Origin: JAKLIN01 sp049288015
GTDB lineage: Archaea > Nanobdellota > Nanobdellia > Pacearchaeales > GW2011-AR1
Length of the DNA stretch: 25,321 nt
Reading direction: 5' to 3'
NCBI GenBank assembly: GCA_049288015.1
Contig: JBAQGX010000005.1
Span: 1 to 25,321, forward strand
Under the pieces are notes generated by a model. It was not told where the DNA came from and made no database searches. It saw only the letters and a program-made list of their open reading frames with translations. Numbering within the stretch: the stretch's first letter is position 1; each line of letters starts with the position of its first letter. Made by a program: the position numbers and the translations under genes. Below, piece after piece: positions 14,407-23,559 of this stretch.

Positions 14407-15633
14407 ATGGGAAAGAATCTTATACAAAGAGTCCAGGAGAAAATTCATAAGGGAGCTTTAGTATTAACTGCAGCTCTCGCTTTAGGGTCTGTAGGTTGTG
14501 GACTTTCTTATAGTAATCAAGAGAAAGACCCTGTTGCATTACTTAATTCTTCGCAACTTTATGGAGAGGCTTCTCTTCAAAAGCCATTGCAAGTTTTGTT
14601 TCAAATAGCTGGAACGACTGCAAATTCTTCTGACCGCAATTTGAAATTGAAACAGTATCATTTGTATGTTATTGATCAAAAAACTAAACAGACATTGAGA
14701 GATGTAACCTCGCAGAACCCAATAAAGACGATTTTTCAATTTACAGGCGCTGACATTGTAGATGTTGAAGGTGATGTTACAGACACTAATGGAAATGTAG
14801 GATATGCAAGTCCATTGGAAGAAGTTGTGGCAGATATTCCTGTTTCTACTCCTGTAAATCCGCAACCACCAACAAATCAATTTCCGATAATAAGTTCTAA
14901 TCCTGTAACAATTGTAAACTCTGGGCAAAATTATAATTATCAAGTTGTTGCTTCGGATCCAGAGAATAATCCTCTAACTTATTCTGTTATTCAAACTCCT
15001 ACACAATGGTTATCGGTGAATTCTTCTGGATTAGTTACAGGATCTGGGCAGGAAGTGAATTCTGATACTTCTTCAAATGTTGAAATTGATGTTTCTAACG
15101 GTACAAATACAACAAAACAAGATTATACTTTGCTTGTTAAAAATAGTGATCTTGTATGCTATTTTCAATTTGCTGCTAATTATGTCTCAGGAGGTAAGTT
15201 TACTTTTAGCGGACAAATAGAAAATAATACTAATCCTCAGATTCCTGTTCAATTGGATAATTCTAATCCAAGCATTCCAAGCCTTGAGTATATTCTGTTT
15301 AAAGAAAATACGTCAGGACAAGTTAATCTTGAATCAGATAAGAAGAAATTAGATGAAAAATTAAATTATGATGTTATTATAACTCTTGACGAAAATGGAT
15401 GGTTTAATTTGGCGCAGGAGAGTGATGATTCTCTTGGCATTACAATAAATAATGCCTTGGTTCAGTATAATGGTGTCGATATAACTAATTTGCTTTATCC
15501 AACAGGAATTTATCTTAAAAATCATCCAGCGTATGTATTTGATGAATCTGGAACTTATTATTTAGAATCTACAATAAAATATAATTCTACAAAAACATTT
15601 ACATTTGTTTCAAATGCTTTTAGTGTTCAATGA
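14407..15633 (+). CDS. Putative lipoprotein with a cadherin/Ig-like domain
   Basis: The 408-residue protein has a basic N-terminus, a hydrophobic stretch (about 17-28) and a lipobox-like LGSVGC with Cys32. The mature part is polar and rich in N, S and T. Residues about 157-245 fit a putative Ig / cadherin-like fold (FPIISSNPVTIVNSGQNYNY, ASDPENNPLTYSV, then SSGLVTGSG), common in surface adhesins. The rest, including a C-terminal beta-rich part, is unrecognised. The likely place is the outer face of the membrane, held by a lipid on the cysteine. Lipid attachment in an archaeon of this kind is an inference. Confidence 0.75.
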   Translation: MGKNLIQRVQEKIHKGALVLTAALALGSVGCGLSYSNQEKDPVALLNSSQLYGEASLQKPLQVLFQIAGTTANSSDRNLKLKQYHLYVIDQKTKQTLRDVTSQNPIKTIFQFTGADIVDVEGDVTDTNGNVGYASPLEEVVADIPVSTPVNPQPPTNQFPIISSNPVTIVNSGQNYNYQVVASDPENNPLTYSVIQTPTQWLSVNSSGLVTGSGQEVNSDTSSNVEIDVSNGTNTTKQDYTLLVKNSDLVCYFQFAANYVSGGKFTFSGQIENNTNPQIPVQLDNSNPSIPSLEYILFKENTSGQVNLESDKKKLDEKLNYDVIITLDENGWFNLAQESDDSLGITINNALVQYNGVDITNLLYPTGIYLKNHPAYVFDESGTYYLESTIKYNSTKTFTFVSNAFSVQ

Positions 15634-15647
15634 TCAATAAGAAAAAC

Positions 15648-15658
15648 ATTTATAAATG
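15648..15658 (+). promoter_or_regulatory. TATA box of the surface protein gene at 15681
   Basis: CATTTATAAAT is centred about 28 bases before the ATG at 15681. Confidence 0.5.
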
Positions 15659-15680
15659 CGTATTTTGTGATTAAACCAGT

Positions 15681-17201
15681 ATGAACAAGAGATTTTTTAT
15701 TCTCGGCTTGATGGTTTCTGCAATATTCTTAGTTGGTCTGGTTTCTGCTTTAACGATTCCTGCTAATGTCGGCGTAACTATGAATCAGACTTATTCGACT
15801 GCTACTATTTATACAAACCCTTCAAATGATTATATAACTGTACCATTTAATGAATCAGGTTATTATGGAAATGTTTCTTTTTTCACGTCAAACCTCTTGA
15901 ATGCAATAAATTTTACAGCAACTGTGAATGATGGAAGTAGTTATCCTTTATTTACTAATGTTTCAGTTGATTCTGGTTTGGCTGTGAACATAACTAGTAA
16001 TTTTGGAGGTGTTGTTACAGACATGCCTAATGAGCCTGTTAATAGTATTTTACCTACTTTGCATAGTATTAATTCTACAATTTTTTCTAGTCTAAATCAA
16101 ATAACTCCTTCTTATCTTACGAGTTTGGCAAGTGGGAGTTCTGTCGGAATGCAACCAATTCAAGGGACTGCTACTATTACTAAGGCAGGCAACGTGTATA
16201 CTGTTGACTATACTAAAGGATATGGAGATGTTTCGTCAGATTATTCTTCTCAGATACAGAGTGTCATTGGGACTATGTTTAATCAAGAATTTAATCTTGA
16301 GAGTCAGATAAGTTCAATTTTACCATTTGTTAATTCTTCTTATTTGGGTTTAAATTCAGATAGTGGTTATAATATTGTTGTTGGTTTATCTGCTCTTCCT
16401 GCTTTGAACAATGGAAATTATATAATTCCAGTAACAGTTTCTTCGGATGGAAATTCTGCTACTGTTAATGTGAATTTGGTTTTACAAGGATTTACGACTT
16501 ATGTTCCGATGAATACTAGCGTTTCTCAGGTGGTTGGTCCTCTTGTTGGTACTCCAGTTTCTAGTGTTGATTTGTTAGACTCGAGTTTTTTACTTTCGCT
16601 ACCTTCACAATTGCCAAGCAATGTTCAGCCTTTGAATCTAATTAATATCACTACTGTTGGTAGTGCTGATGGTTTGGGAACTATTACTTTCTATGTTCCA
16701 ACATCTTCTGTTCCTCAAGGCTCTCAAGTAGTTTTGTATTTTTGGAATGAATCGACTTTAAGCTGGGATTCATCTGGTATATCTTTAAGTTCAAATAATA
16801 CTGTTGGTAACGGCTATGTATATGTATTTCAAGTTCCTCACTTTTCTTTGTTTGTTGTAGGAGTAATGACTCCTTCTTCAACTGTAACTCCAGTTGTTTC
16901 GGCAACACCTACAGTTAATAGCGGTTATCCTTATTCTGGACCTGGATATGTTCCATCATCGGCAGTGGCTCCTCTTAACTCGCAGAGTGTTAATAGTAAT
17001 GCAGCTGCTAGTCCATCGAATACAAATCCAACTAATCTTAATAATCCAAGTGGAATTACAGGTGGAGTTATTGGTGCATTGACATCCCCTGGAGGAATAA
17101 CTTTCCTTGTTCTTTTCATTGTTGGTGCTGGGGCAATATTGATTGTAGTAGTCAAGAGGAAGATGTCCAAGAAAGTGGTTGCAGATAAAAAGAAGAAATA
17201 A
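15681..17201 (+). CDS. Anchored surface protein with PGF-pre-PGF-like domain
   Basis: The 506-residue protein has a signal peptide (about 1-23, ending VSA), a long external part with several sequons, a Ser/Thr/Pro/Asn-rich stalk (about 397-470), one C-terminal membrane helix (about 472-491) and a basic tail (KRKMSKK...). The segment at about 295-393, ending in VYVFQVPHFSLFVVGV, resembles the PGF-pre-PGF domain of archaeal surface proteins, which precedes the stalk and anchor. No PGF-CTERM sorting signal is seen; the anchor is a normal helix. It is probably an S-layer-associated or adhesive protein. The function is not known. Confidence 0.78.
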   Translation: MNKRFFILGLMVSAIFLVGLVSALTIPANVGVTMNQTYSTATIYTNPSNDYITVPFNESGYYGNVSFFTSNLLNAINFTATVNDGSSYPLFTNVSVDSGLAVNITSNFGGVVTDMPNEPVNSILPTLHSINSTIFSSLNQITPSYLTSLASGSSVGMQPIQGTATITKAGNVYTVDYTKGYGDVSSDYSSQIQSVIGTMFNQEFNLESQISSILPFVNSSYLGLNSDSGYNIVVGLSALPALNNGNYIIPVTVSSDGNSATVNVNLVLQGFTTYVPMNTSVSQVVGPLVGTPVSSVDLLDSSFLLSLPSQLPSNVQPLNLINITTVGSADGLGTITFYVPTSSVPQGSQVVLYFWNESTLSWDSSGISLSSNNTVGNGYVYVFQVPHFSLFVVGVMTPSSTVTPVVSATPTVNSGYPYSGPGYVPSSAVAPLNSQSVNSNAAASPSNTNPTNLNNPSGITGGVIGALTSPGGITFLVLFIVGAGAILIVVVKRKMSKKVVADKKKK

Positions 17202-17224
17202 TTTTTCTAAGAAAGATTTGGATA

Positions 17225-17764
17225 CTAATAACTGATTAAGGTTGTGTCAAAATGAGTATCGATTTTTTGTTTTGGGTGGTACTTTGGGCTAAGGTGAAAT
17301 TTATGGTCGCTAACAGTATCATAACCCTTGAAATTTAGATCTATACTTCTTTCATTCTCAGTGTCCATATCGAAAATTGCAGCTAAATCTACATTGCCAT
17401 CTTTCTTTGTATTTATTCCCATAATCAAAATTCCATCATATGAAACCATTATTCCGGCTATCTCATCCAGTGAAATTCTTGGAATTTCGGAAAAATCAGG
17501 CATAATAAGTAGATTTTTCTTTTTGAATCCATCATAATCAAGATCGCTTATTGTTCCTTCATTCCCTATGCCCATCTTTGTTATTTCATAACTAGATATG
17601 ACATCAATCTTACCATCTCTTTTTGTATCAATTTCAATGTTTATTTTGTTTCCCGCATCTCCATCAGTTATACGATAGAATTCATCTAGGGGAATCTTTG
17701 GGATTGTTGAGCATCCAATAACGAGGCAGGCCAATCCGGTGGTTAAAAGAGATCCGCTCTTCAT
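17225..17764 (-). CDS. Putative lipoprotein with two Ca-loop-like repeats
   Basis: From the ATG at 17764 the protein has 179 residues and a lipobox-like signal (LLTTGLACLVIGC, Cys18). A longer frame starts at 17779, but a TATA box centred 25 bases upstream of 17764 and a cleaner signal peptide favour the shorter form. The mature part holds two similar units: IPKIPLDEF with DTKRDGKIDV and IPRISLDEI with NTKKDGNVDL. The DxKxDGxxD pattern resembles EF-hand/dockerin calcium loops. The family is unrecognised. It is convergent with the PGF-pre-PGF-like gene and divergent from the C25 protease gene. Confidence 0.7.
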   Translation of the reverse strand: MKSGSLLTTGLACLVIGCSTIPKIPLDEFYRITDGDAGNKINIEIDTKRDGKIDVISSYEITKMGIGNEGTISDLDYDGFKKKNLLIMPDFSEIPRISLDEIAGIMVSYDGILIMGINTKKDGNVDLAAIFDMDTENERSIDLNFKGYDTVSDHKFHLSPKYHPKQKIDTHFDTTLISY

Positions 17765-17783
17765 TAATTTTAGATACATAAGA

Positions 17784-17794
17784 AACTTATAAAC
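17784..17794 (-). promoter_or_regulatory. TATA box of the lipoprotein gene at 17764
   Basis: The minus strand reads GTTTATAAGTT. Its centre lies 25 bases upstream of the ATG at 17764 but only 10 bases upstream of the alternative ATG at 17779, which decides the start. Confidence 0.5.
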
Positions 17795-17857
17795 ACTTAT
17801 AGATTCTGTAATATACTTTGTAGTATAATTAACTATTGTTAATAAAAAAGGATAAAA

Positions 17858-17882
17858 CTTATAAAGTTTTTTCTTATAAATG
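17858..17882 (+). promoter_or_regulatory. Two TATA-like boxes of the C25 protease operon
   Basis: CTTATAAAG (17858-17866) and CTTATAAAT (17873-17881) both precede the protease gene. They predict transcription starts near 17887 or 17902, upstream of the ATG at 17915. Confidence 0.4.
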
Positions 17883-17914
17883 ATTTATGGGTGAAAGAGA
17901 GATCTGATTTTATT

Positions 17915-20900
17915 ATGAATTTAAAGTTGTTTTTACTTGCGATTATTCTTTTTGCTTCTCTAGGTTTTATTTCTGCTTCTGGAATAACAATAAATCCTTC
18001 CTCTATAATACAAGGCACTTCGGCTAATATAACAGTCAGCATGTCAAAATATAATAGTTATGTTTATTTTTATCCACAAGGATCTTTAATCCCTCTTGGT
18101 GTAAATCTTGATCTTGGGTGCGGAAACAATTGTGCTCCAAATACTTATCCTTATACTTTTCCTTCAACTTCTTTCACTCCTGGAACTTATACCCTTTCTA
18201 TTTTTTCGCTTGATCCTTCAAATACGGGATGGATAAATTCTACTTTTACAGTTGTTTCAAATGTCTGCACTCAGTCTGTTCCTTCTACGCCTGATGGAAA
18301 TCCAAACTATTATGTCGGGGGAACTGTTCAAGGTCCTTATGGTTCGGCAACAGATAGCTGTTTCTCTGATGGAAAAACTTTGGATAAGTATTATTGCTCT
18401 GGTGTAAATATTGCGTCAACTGTTTATGTTTGTCCAAATGGATGCAGCAATGGATATTGTCTTCCTGCAATATGCTCTTCGTCTCAGGTAAGCTGTGGCT
18501 CTATATGTTGCAACAGCGGGCTGACATGTGATGCCGATTATCAATGTGCTGTTCCTCAAAGTAATTTTACTAAAGTAAATCCTATATCTTGCTCAGATGG
18601 TACTTTGGTTGGTCAGTGCTCTACAAGCAGAAGACCATACTTCTGTAATAATCAAGGTGTTTTATCCCAAAATTGTCCTGTTTGCGGATGTCCTCCTCAT
18701 GGGTCGGCTTGTCCTGCTTCTGGAACCTGCGGGGCTTCTACATCGTGCCCTGATGGAACTCTTGTCGGATACTGTTCAAAAGATCAACCATATTATTGTG
18801 TGAGTGATGGAACTTTAATTGAGAGGGCAGGTGCGTGCGGTTGTTCTAATGGTTATATAGCTTCTGGAGATTCTTGTATTTATAAAGCTCTTATTATATC
18901 TGTAAATTCTCCTACGGATCAAGCAACATACAGCACTAATCCTGTTTTATTTAATATAACTGCAACAACGGGAGGGAATATATTTCAATGTTTTGCTTAT
19001 GTGGATAGTAATGTGTATTATGCAATTAGTAATGAAGCTGGGACGAATTATTATTCCGTTAACCAGAATTTGCCTGATGGACCCCATACAGTCTATTTTT
19101 ATTGTGATGATTCTCTTGGTCAGACATTTACTACTCCAACCTTAACTTTCAATGTGAAATATGTTCCTCCTATACCCTCTATAGGCATAAACAAGAAAGA
19201 TTCTTCTCTTTATACTCCTAAAATGACTTTTTTGGTGTCGGATGCAAAATGGGAAGATGTTTTACCTATGGTCTCTGCTACAACTTGGACAGATAGTAAT
19301 GGCAATATAAAGGAATATCCTCTTTTAGTTTTTCATAATGAGGTAAGCTCTTCTGGATGGGATTCTTTCGATGCTGACTCTGCTCTTTATTTTATGCGAC
19401 AGTACAGTCCAGATAAGTTAATGATAATTGGAAGCACTCCTTCTTCTGGAGATCTTGAAGCTTGGTTAACTGCTTCTGCAACTCCTTCTGCTGATGCTCA
19501 GGGGGTTAATTACCCTTTAGGTGCGGGATTGCAGCAAGATCAGATTCAGAGAATTTATACTGAAGATTATATAGATTATTGGAGCTCATTCAGCAGCGTA
19601 GTTTATGTTGAGGATAATTACACACTTGGTTTATTGGCTTCAACATATGCATCTCTGATAAATGCTCCTTTAGTTATTCAAGGTAGTAATTTGGATAATT
19701 CAAACACTTTCTTCGGGAGAGATATTATTTGTGTGGGAGATGTAAGTCCTCCTGCAGGAAACAGATGTTCTGAAACATATACTCTTGCACAACTGCAAAG
19801 TAAATATGTTCAAAAGACTGGCACAGATAAGCTTATCGTTGTCAATCCAAGTGATTTTGCGCCTAGAGAGGTTGTCTATTATTATTCTACTAATGCATCT
19901 GAACAATCTAATTTCCCTCTTTATTTTGTCCCTAGTACTGGTGATGGAATTTATCAGATTTATACAAAGACTTCTCTGATAGCTCCTATTCTTGCCTCCT
20001 CAAAGCATGAACTGCTTGTCAGCGTTGACGATGAGAGAGATATAGATCCAAATGGGAATTATTATGATTTGGGAACTAGTGATCATCAGGATTACAGTCA
20101 GAGATATTATACTTCAGATTATCAAAATAGTTATACAAGTATTGGAAATTTCATTCATTCACAACTTTCAGGAATGAACTATTTGACAATCATGGCTTCT
20201 CCATATGCAATACCTATCTTTGAACCGAAGCCAAGTATTTTTGCTACGTCCGAAGATTTCAATCCAATCACTATATTAGGACTTGATTTTATAGGTGCGG
20301 GAGATTCGCTTGATCCACATTATTATGCAGACACGAACGGGGATGGCACTCCAGATGTTGCTGTTGGCAGAATAGCAGGAATGTCTACTTCCGATGTTTC
20401 AAGTTATGTTGCTAGAGACCTTTTCTTAACTTCGTTTCCAAAAAATAATAATGCAAAATTTATGGGAAGTTCCTTTTCAGGGATTTTGGCAACTATGGTA
20501 AAAAATATCAATAGTTATTTCCAGAATTCTGGCTATAATTCAGTTGCAGTGACTTCAAGTGATACTCAGTATAAGTTTAGTCCTAATGAATGGCTGAATC
20601 AGGGCCTGATTTATTATGCAGATCATGGAGGATATTGGTGGGCAGGAATAAACTCTTATGAGATTCCAAATCTTGACAACTCTCTTGTTGTAGCTGCTGC
20701 ATGTGATACTGTTTCCTCGCAGAGTTGGGATTCTTTCTGGTCTAATGCATTAAGACAGGGAGCTATAGGATTTATGGGTGCAGTATCTACAACTTCTTTT
20801 GATACCAGCACCGTTGATTTCATTAGTTCAATTTATTATGATGAGAATAATCTTGGAAATGCGTTCAAGGATTCTTATAGTTCTGGTGTCTTCCAAAACT

Positions 20901-21364
20901 CAATGACACTGATTGGAGATCCTACTCTTAATATTCAGCCAACCCATAAACTTGTACAGAAAATTCAGTTAGCTCTTGGAAGTTATTTGTTTGGCTGCGA
21001 GAATACTGGCAGCTTCTGCGGTTTTGGGGTTTTGTTAAACTGCTGCGGTGGAAATACTTGCACTTGGTTTACTTGTCATCAGTGTATATCAACGGGAACA
21101 ACAGTAACTGTACTTAATCTTAACCAGTGTTGCAGCGGTTCAACGTCATGGGCTACAAGTCAATGGCCTAATTTTTGTTGTTATAATCAACCGACTTCAC
21201 AACAGGATCCTAATTTCTGCTGTTGGGCAAATTCCTGGACTGATTTTGGTTGCGGATGGAATGGAGGTAATTGTGGAACACATACACATTATGATTGGGG
21301 ATGCTGGTTTAATGCAAACTACTGCGGGACAACCGCTGTATATGATCATATAATATGTACATAA
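17915..21364 (+). CDS. Large secreted gingipain-like (C25) cysteine protease with cysteine-rich ends
   Basis: From the ATG at 17915 the protein has 1149 residues with a clear signal peptide (about 1-22). A GTG at 17891 would add eight polar residues and is less likely. The order is: N-terminal beta domain; a cysteine-rich part (about 115-320) with repeated modules containing C-x-DGTLVG-x-C; an Ig-like part; a C25 caspase-hemoglobinase-like domain; and a cysteine-rich C-terminus (about 1027-1149). The C25 signs are NGDGTPDVAVGRIAG near 805, the catalytic His904 in YADHGGYWW, Cys930 in VAAACDTVSS, and GAIGFMGAV and GDPTLNI after it. Gingipains and PorU belong here. It starts a two-gene unit with a membrane-anchored partner. 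The role may be processing of surface proteins. Confidence 0.82.
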   Translation: MNLKLFLLAIILFASLGFISASGITINPSSIIQGTSANITVSMSKYNSYVYFYPQGSLIPLGVNLDLGCGNNCAPNTYPYTFPSTSFTPGTYTLSIFSLDPSNTGWINSTFTVVSNVCTQSVPSTPDGNPNYYVGGTVQGPYGSATDSCFSDGKTLDKYYCSGVNIASTVYVCPNGCSNGYCLPAICSSSQVSCGSICCNSGLTCDADYQCAVPQSNFTKVNPISCSDGTLVGQCSTSRRPYFCNNQGVLSQNCPVCGCPPHGSACPASGTCGASTSCPDGTLVGYCSKDQPYYCVSDGTLIERAGACGCSNGYIASGDSCIYKALIISVNSPTDQATYSTNPVLFNITATTGGNIFQCFAYVDSNVYYAISNEAGTNYYSVNQNLPDGPHTVYFYCDDSLGQTFTTPTLTFNVKYVPPIPSIGINKKDSSLYTPKMTFLVSDAKWEDVLPMVSATTWTDSNGNIKEYPLLVFHNEVSSSGWDSFDADSALYFMRQYSPDKLMIIGSTPSSGDLEAWLTASATPSADAQGVNYPLGAGLQQDQIQRIYTEDYIDYWSSFSSVVYVEDNYTLGLLASTYASLINAPLVIQGSNLDNSNTFFGRDIICVGDVSPPAGNRCSETYTLAQLQSKYVQKTGTDKLIVVNPSDFAPREVVYYYSTNASEQSNFPLYFVPSTGDGIYQIYTKTSLIAPILASSKHELLVSVDDERDIDPNGNYYDLGTSDHQDYSQRYYTSDYQNSYTSIGNFIHSQLSGMNYLTIMASPYAIPIFEPKPSIFATSEDFNPITILGLDFIGAGDSLDPHYYADTNGDGTPDVAVGRIAGMSTSDVSSYVARDLFLTSFPKNNNAKFMGSSFSGILATMVKNINSYFQNSGYNSVAVTSSDTQYKFSPNEWLNQGLIYYADHGGYWWAGINSYEIPNLDNSLVVAAACDTVSSQSWDSFWSNALRQGAIGFMGAVSTTSFDTSTVDFISSIYYDENNLGNAFKDSYSSGVFQNSMTLIGDPTLNIQPTHKLVQKIQLALGSYLFGCENTGSFCGFGVLLNCCGGNTCTWFTCHQCISTGTTVTVLNLNQCCSGSTSWATSQWPNFCCYNQPTSQQDPNFCCWANSWTDFGCGWNGGNCGTHTHYDWGCWFNANYCGTTAVYDHIICT

Positions 21365-21365
21365 A

Positions 21366-22217
21366 ATGGTAAAAGAAAATTTATATAAAATAAAAAATAT
21401 TGCAAGAGAAATGAGAAGGAATAAATTAGTTGTTTCGCTTATTATTTTAAGTTTATTCCTAATTCCTGGAATTTCTGCTGCGTCTATAAATATGAGTATG
21501 AATCCTTTGTTTATTCCGGGAGATGATATATCCTTTAATTATACTCTTTTATCTAATGTAAGTGAAAACATAAATTACACTGCGATTGCAGGATGTCCTA
21601 ATGCTCCAAATCCTCTTGTGATTATAAATAATATAACTTTAGCAGCTAATGTTCCTTTCTCAAGCAATTATACTTACATATCAAATCTTACAGATGAAAT
21701 AAGTCCGCAGAAATGTAACGCTGCCGTTATAATCATTACACCCACGGAATCTTTTCAAAATATGTCTTTTTTAATTGCAACGGATCCTGGATTTAATTTT
21801 AATATCAATACTTGCAAAGACTCTTTGTGTACCGAACCTTCCAGAATTTTTACTAGGGGAGAAATAGTTTATTTAAACTATACTTCAAATGTGGCTAATC
21901 CTACCTTATCTACATTGCTAACTTTACCAGACAATAGTACTGAAGAATCATTACTTCCAGGTTCAGTAATAGTTAATCAAACCGGAGCTTACGATTTAGC
22001 TGTAAATGCATCAGTACCGAGATATAAAAATTCAAGCTTAGATATAGTATTTGATGTAATCTCTCAAGAACCAAATATTCCTTATACGAGTCTTGTGACT
22101 ACTAATAAAAGCTTTGGAAATTTACCAAAGTACATTTTGATAATTGTCGGCATTGTTTTGCTATTAGCTGTTATAATTCTCTGGGTATCTCTTAGACTCA
22201 TAAAAAACAAAAAATAA
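21366..22217 (+). CDS. Sequon-rich membrane-anchored partner of the C25 protease
   Basis: The 283-residue protein has an N-terminal hydrophobic signal (about 20-39, ending ISAAS), an external part of about 215 residues and one C-terminal membrane helix (about 256-277) with a basic tail. The external part has about 14 N-x-S/T sequons and four cysteines. It starts one base after the protease stop, so it is almost certainly co-transcribed. I do not recognise a fold; the external part looks beta-rich. It could hold or regulate the protease at the membrane, or be its substrate; this is inferred from gene order only. Confidence 0.75.
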   Translation: MVKENLYKIKNIAREMRRNKLVVSLIILSLFLIPGISAASINMSMNPLFIPGDDISFNYTLLSNVSENINYTAIAGCPNAPNPLVIINNITLAANVPFSSNYTYISNLTDEISPQKCNAAVIIITPTESFQNMSFLIATDPGFNFNINTCKDSLCTEPSRIFTRGEIVYLNYTSNVANPTLSTLLTLPDNSTEESLLPGSVIVNQTGAYDLAVNASVPRYKNSSLDIVFDVISQEPNIPYTSLVTTNKSFGNLPKYILIIVGIVLLLAVIILWVSLRLIKNKK

Positions 22218-22234
22218 TTGTCTGTTTATAATTA

Positions 22235-22245
22235 AATTTAAATAG
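22235..22245 (+). promoter_or_regulatory. TATA box of serS
   Basis: AATTTAAATAG is centred about 26 bases before the ATG at 22266. Confidence 0.45.
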
Positions 22246-22265
22246 AATATTTATCTTCCTAAAGC

Positions 22266-23552
22266 ATGATTGATATAAAACTTCTTAGGGAAAATCCTGA
22301 GACAGTAAGAATTAACATCAAGAAGAAATTTCAGGATGAGAAACTTATAATTGTTGATCAAGTGATTGATCTTGACAGCAAGTGGAGAAAAGAGAAGCAG
22401 AAAGGCGACAAGCTGAGAAAAGACAGGAACGAGATTTCAGAATCAATAAACGAAGCCAAAAAATCAAAGAATGAAAAGAAGGCAAAGGAATTGATCAAGG
22501 AAGCTAAGGAACTTCCAGACAAGATTGCAGACAGCGAGAAGAAATCAAAGTCCCTTGAAGAAAAAAGAGATCAGCTGCTAAGACAGATTCCAAACATAAT
22601 TGACGAATCAGTACCTATTGGAAAAGATGATTCTGAAAATGTTGAGATAGAAAGAATTCCAAAAGGGAATCCTCCAGTACCAAAGTATGAAATATTAAAT
22701 CATTCTGAACTCGCAGAAAAATTGAGCGGAGTTGATTTTGATTCTGCCAGAGAAACATCCGGGAATGGATTTTATTTTTTGACAGGAGATCTTGCAAGGC
22801 TTCACTCTTCAATGCTTGCTTTTGCAAGAGACTACATGATAAAACAAGGATTCATCTATGTGATTCCTCCATTTATGATAAGAAGGAAGGTTGTAGAAGG
22901 AGTCATGAGTTTCAAGGAAATGGATAATATGATGTACAAAATAGAGGGAGAAGATTTGTACTTAATTGGGACATCAGAGCACTCTATGATAGGAAGATTC
23001 ATCGACAAGACTCTTCTCTCCAAAGATCTTCCCTTAAGATTGACAAGCTATTCTCCATGCTTTAGAAAAGAAGTAGGCTCTCACGGAATTGAAGAAAAAG
23101 GATTTTATAGGCTTCATCAATTTGAGAAACAGGAAATGGTTGTCATATGCGAGCCTGAAGATTCTTACAAGTGGTATGACAAGATGAAGAATTACACTGT
23201 TGAAGTATTCAAAGAATTGAACGTTCCGGTAAGAGTCTTGGACATATGTTCAGGAGATCTTGCTGATTTGAAAGCCAAGAGCTGCGATGTTGAAGCATGG
23301 TCACCAAGACAGAAAAAATATTTTGAAGTTGGAAGTTGTAGCAATCTTACAGATGCACAGGCAAGGAGACTTAACATAAAAATAGAAGGAAAGGGACAGA
23401 GATATTTTGCACATACATTAAACAATACCGTTCTTGCTTCACCAAGGGCCTTGATTGCGGTTATGGAAAATAACCAGCAGGAAGATGGAAGCATAAAAAT
23501 TCCCAAAGTTCTTCAGCAATATATGGATGGAAAGAAAGAAATAAAGATTTAA
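22266..23552 (+). CDS. serS: Seryl-tRNA synthetase
   Basis: The 428-residue class II synthetase charges tRNA-Ser. The N-terminal coiled-coil arm (about 28-105, rich in K and E) that grips the long variable arm is present. The catalytic core shows motif 2 in YSPCFRKEVGSHG followed by GFYRLHQFEK, the substrate loop LIGTSEHSM, and motif 3 near the end with TLNNTVLASPRALIAVMEN. It is the common SerRS form, not the rare methanogen type. A tRNA-Ser(GGA) is encoded at 9492-9572. The gene stands between surface-protein genes, with its own TATA box, and its stop codon overlaps the TATA box of the next gene. Confidence 0.96.
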   Translation: MIDIKLLRENPETVRINIKKKFQDEKLIIVDQVIDLDSKWRKEKQKGDKLRKDRNEISESINEAKKSKNEKKAKELIKEAKELPDKIADSEKKSKSLEEKRDQLLRQIPNIIDESVPIGKDDSENVEIERIPKGNPPVPKYEILNHSELAEKLSGVDFDSARETSGNGFYFLTGDLARLHSSMLAFARDYMIKQGFIYVIPPFMIRRKVVEGVMSFKEMDNMMYKIEGEDLYLIGTSEHSMIGRFIDKTLLSKDLPLRLTSYSPCFRKEVGSHGIEEKGFYRLHQFEKQEMVVICEPEDSYKWYDKMKNYTVEVFKELNVPVRVLDICSGDLADLKAKSCDVEAWSPRQKKYFEVGSCSNLTDAQARRLNIKIEGKGQRYFAHTLNNTVLASPRALIAVMENNQQEDGSIKIPKVLQQYMDGKKEIKI

Positions 23553-23559
23553 AAATATT
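23547..23559 (+). promoter_or_regulatory. TATA box of the collagen-like gene
   Basis: GATTTAAAAATAT overlaps the serS stop codon and is centred about 24 bases before the ATG at 23577. Confidence 0.45.

Noticed and set aside
15681..17201. PGF-CTERM sorting signal at the C-terminus
   Set aside because: The end has a normal membrane helix and lysine-rich tail but no PGF tripeptide before it.
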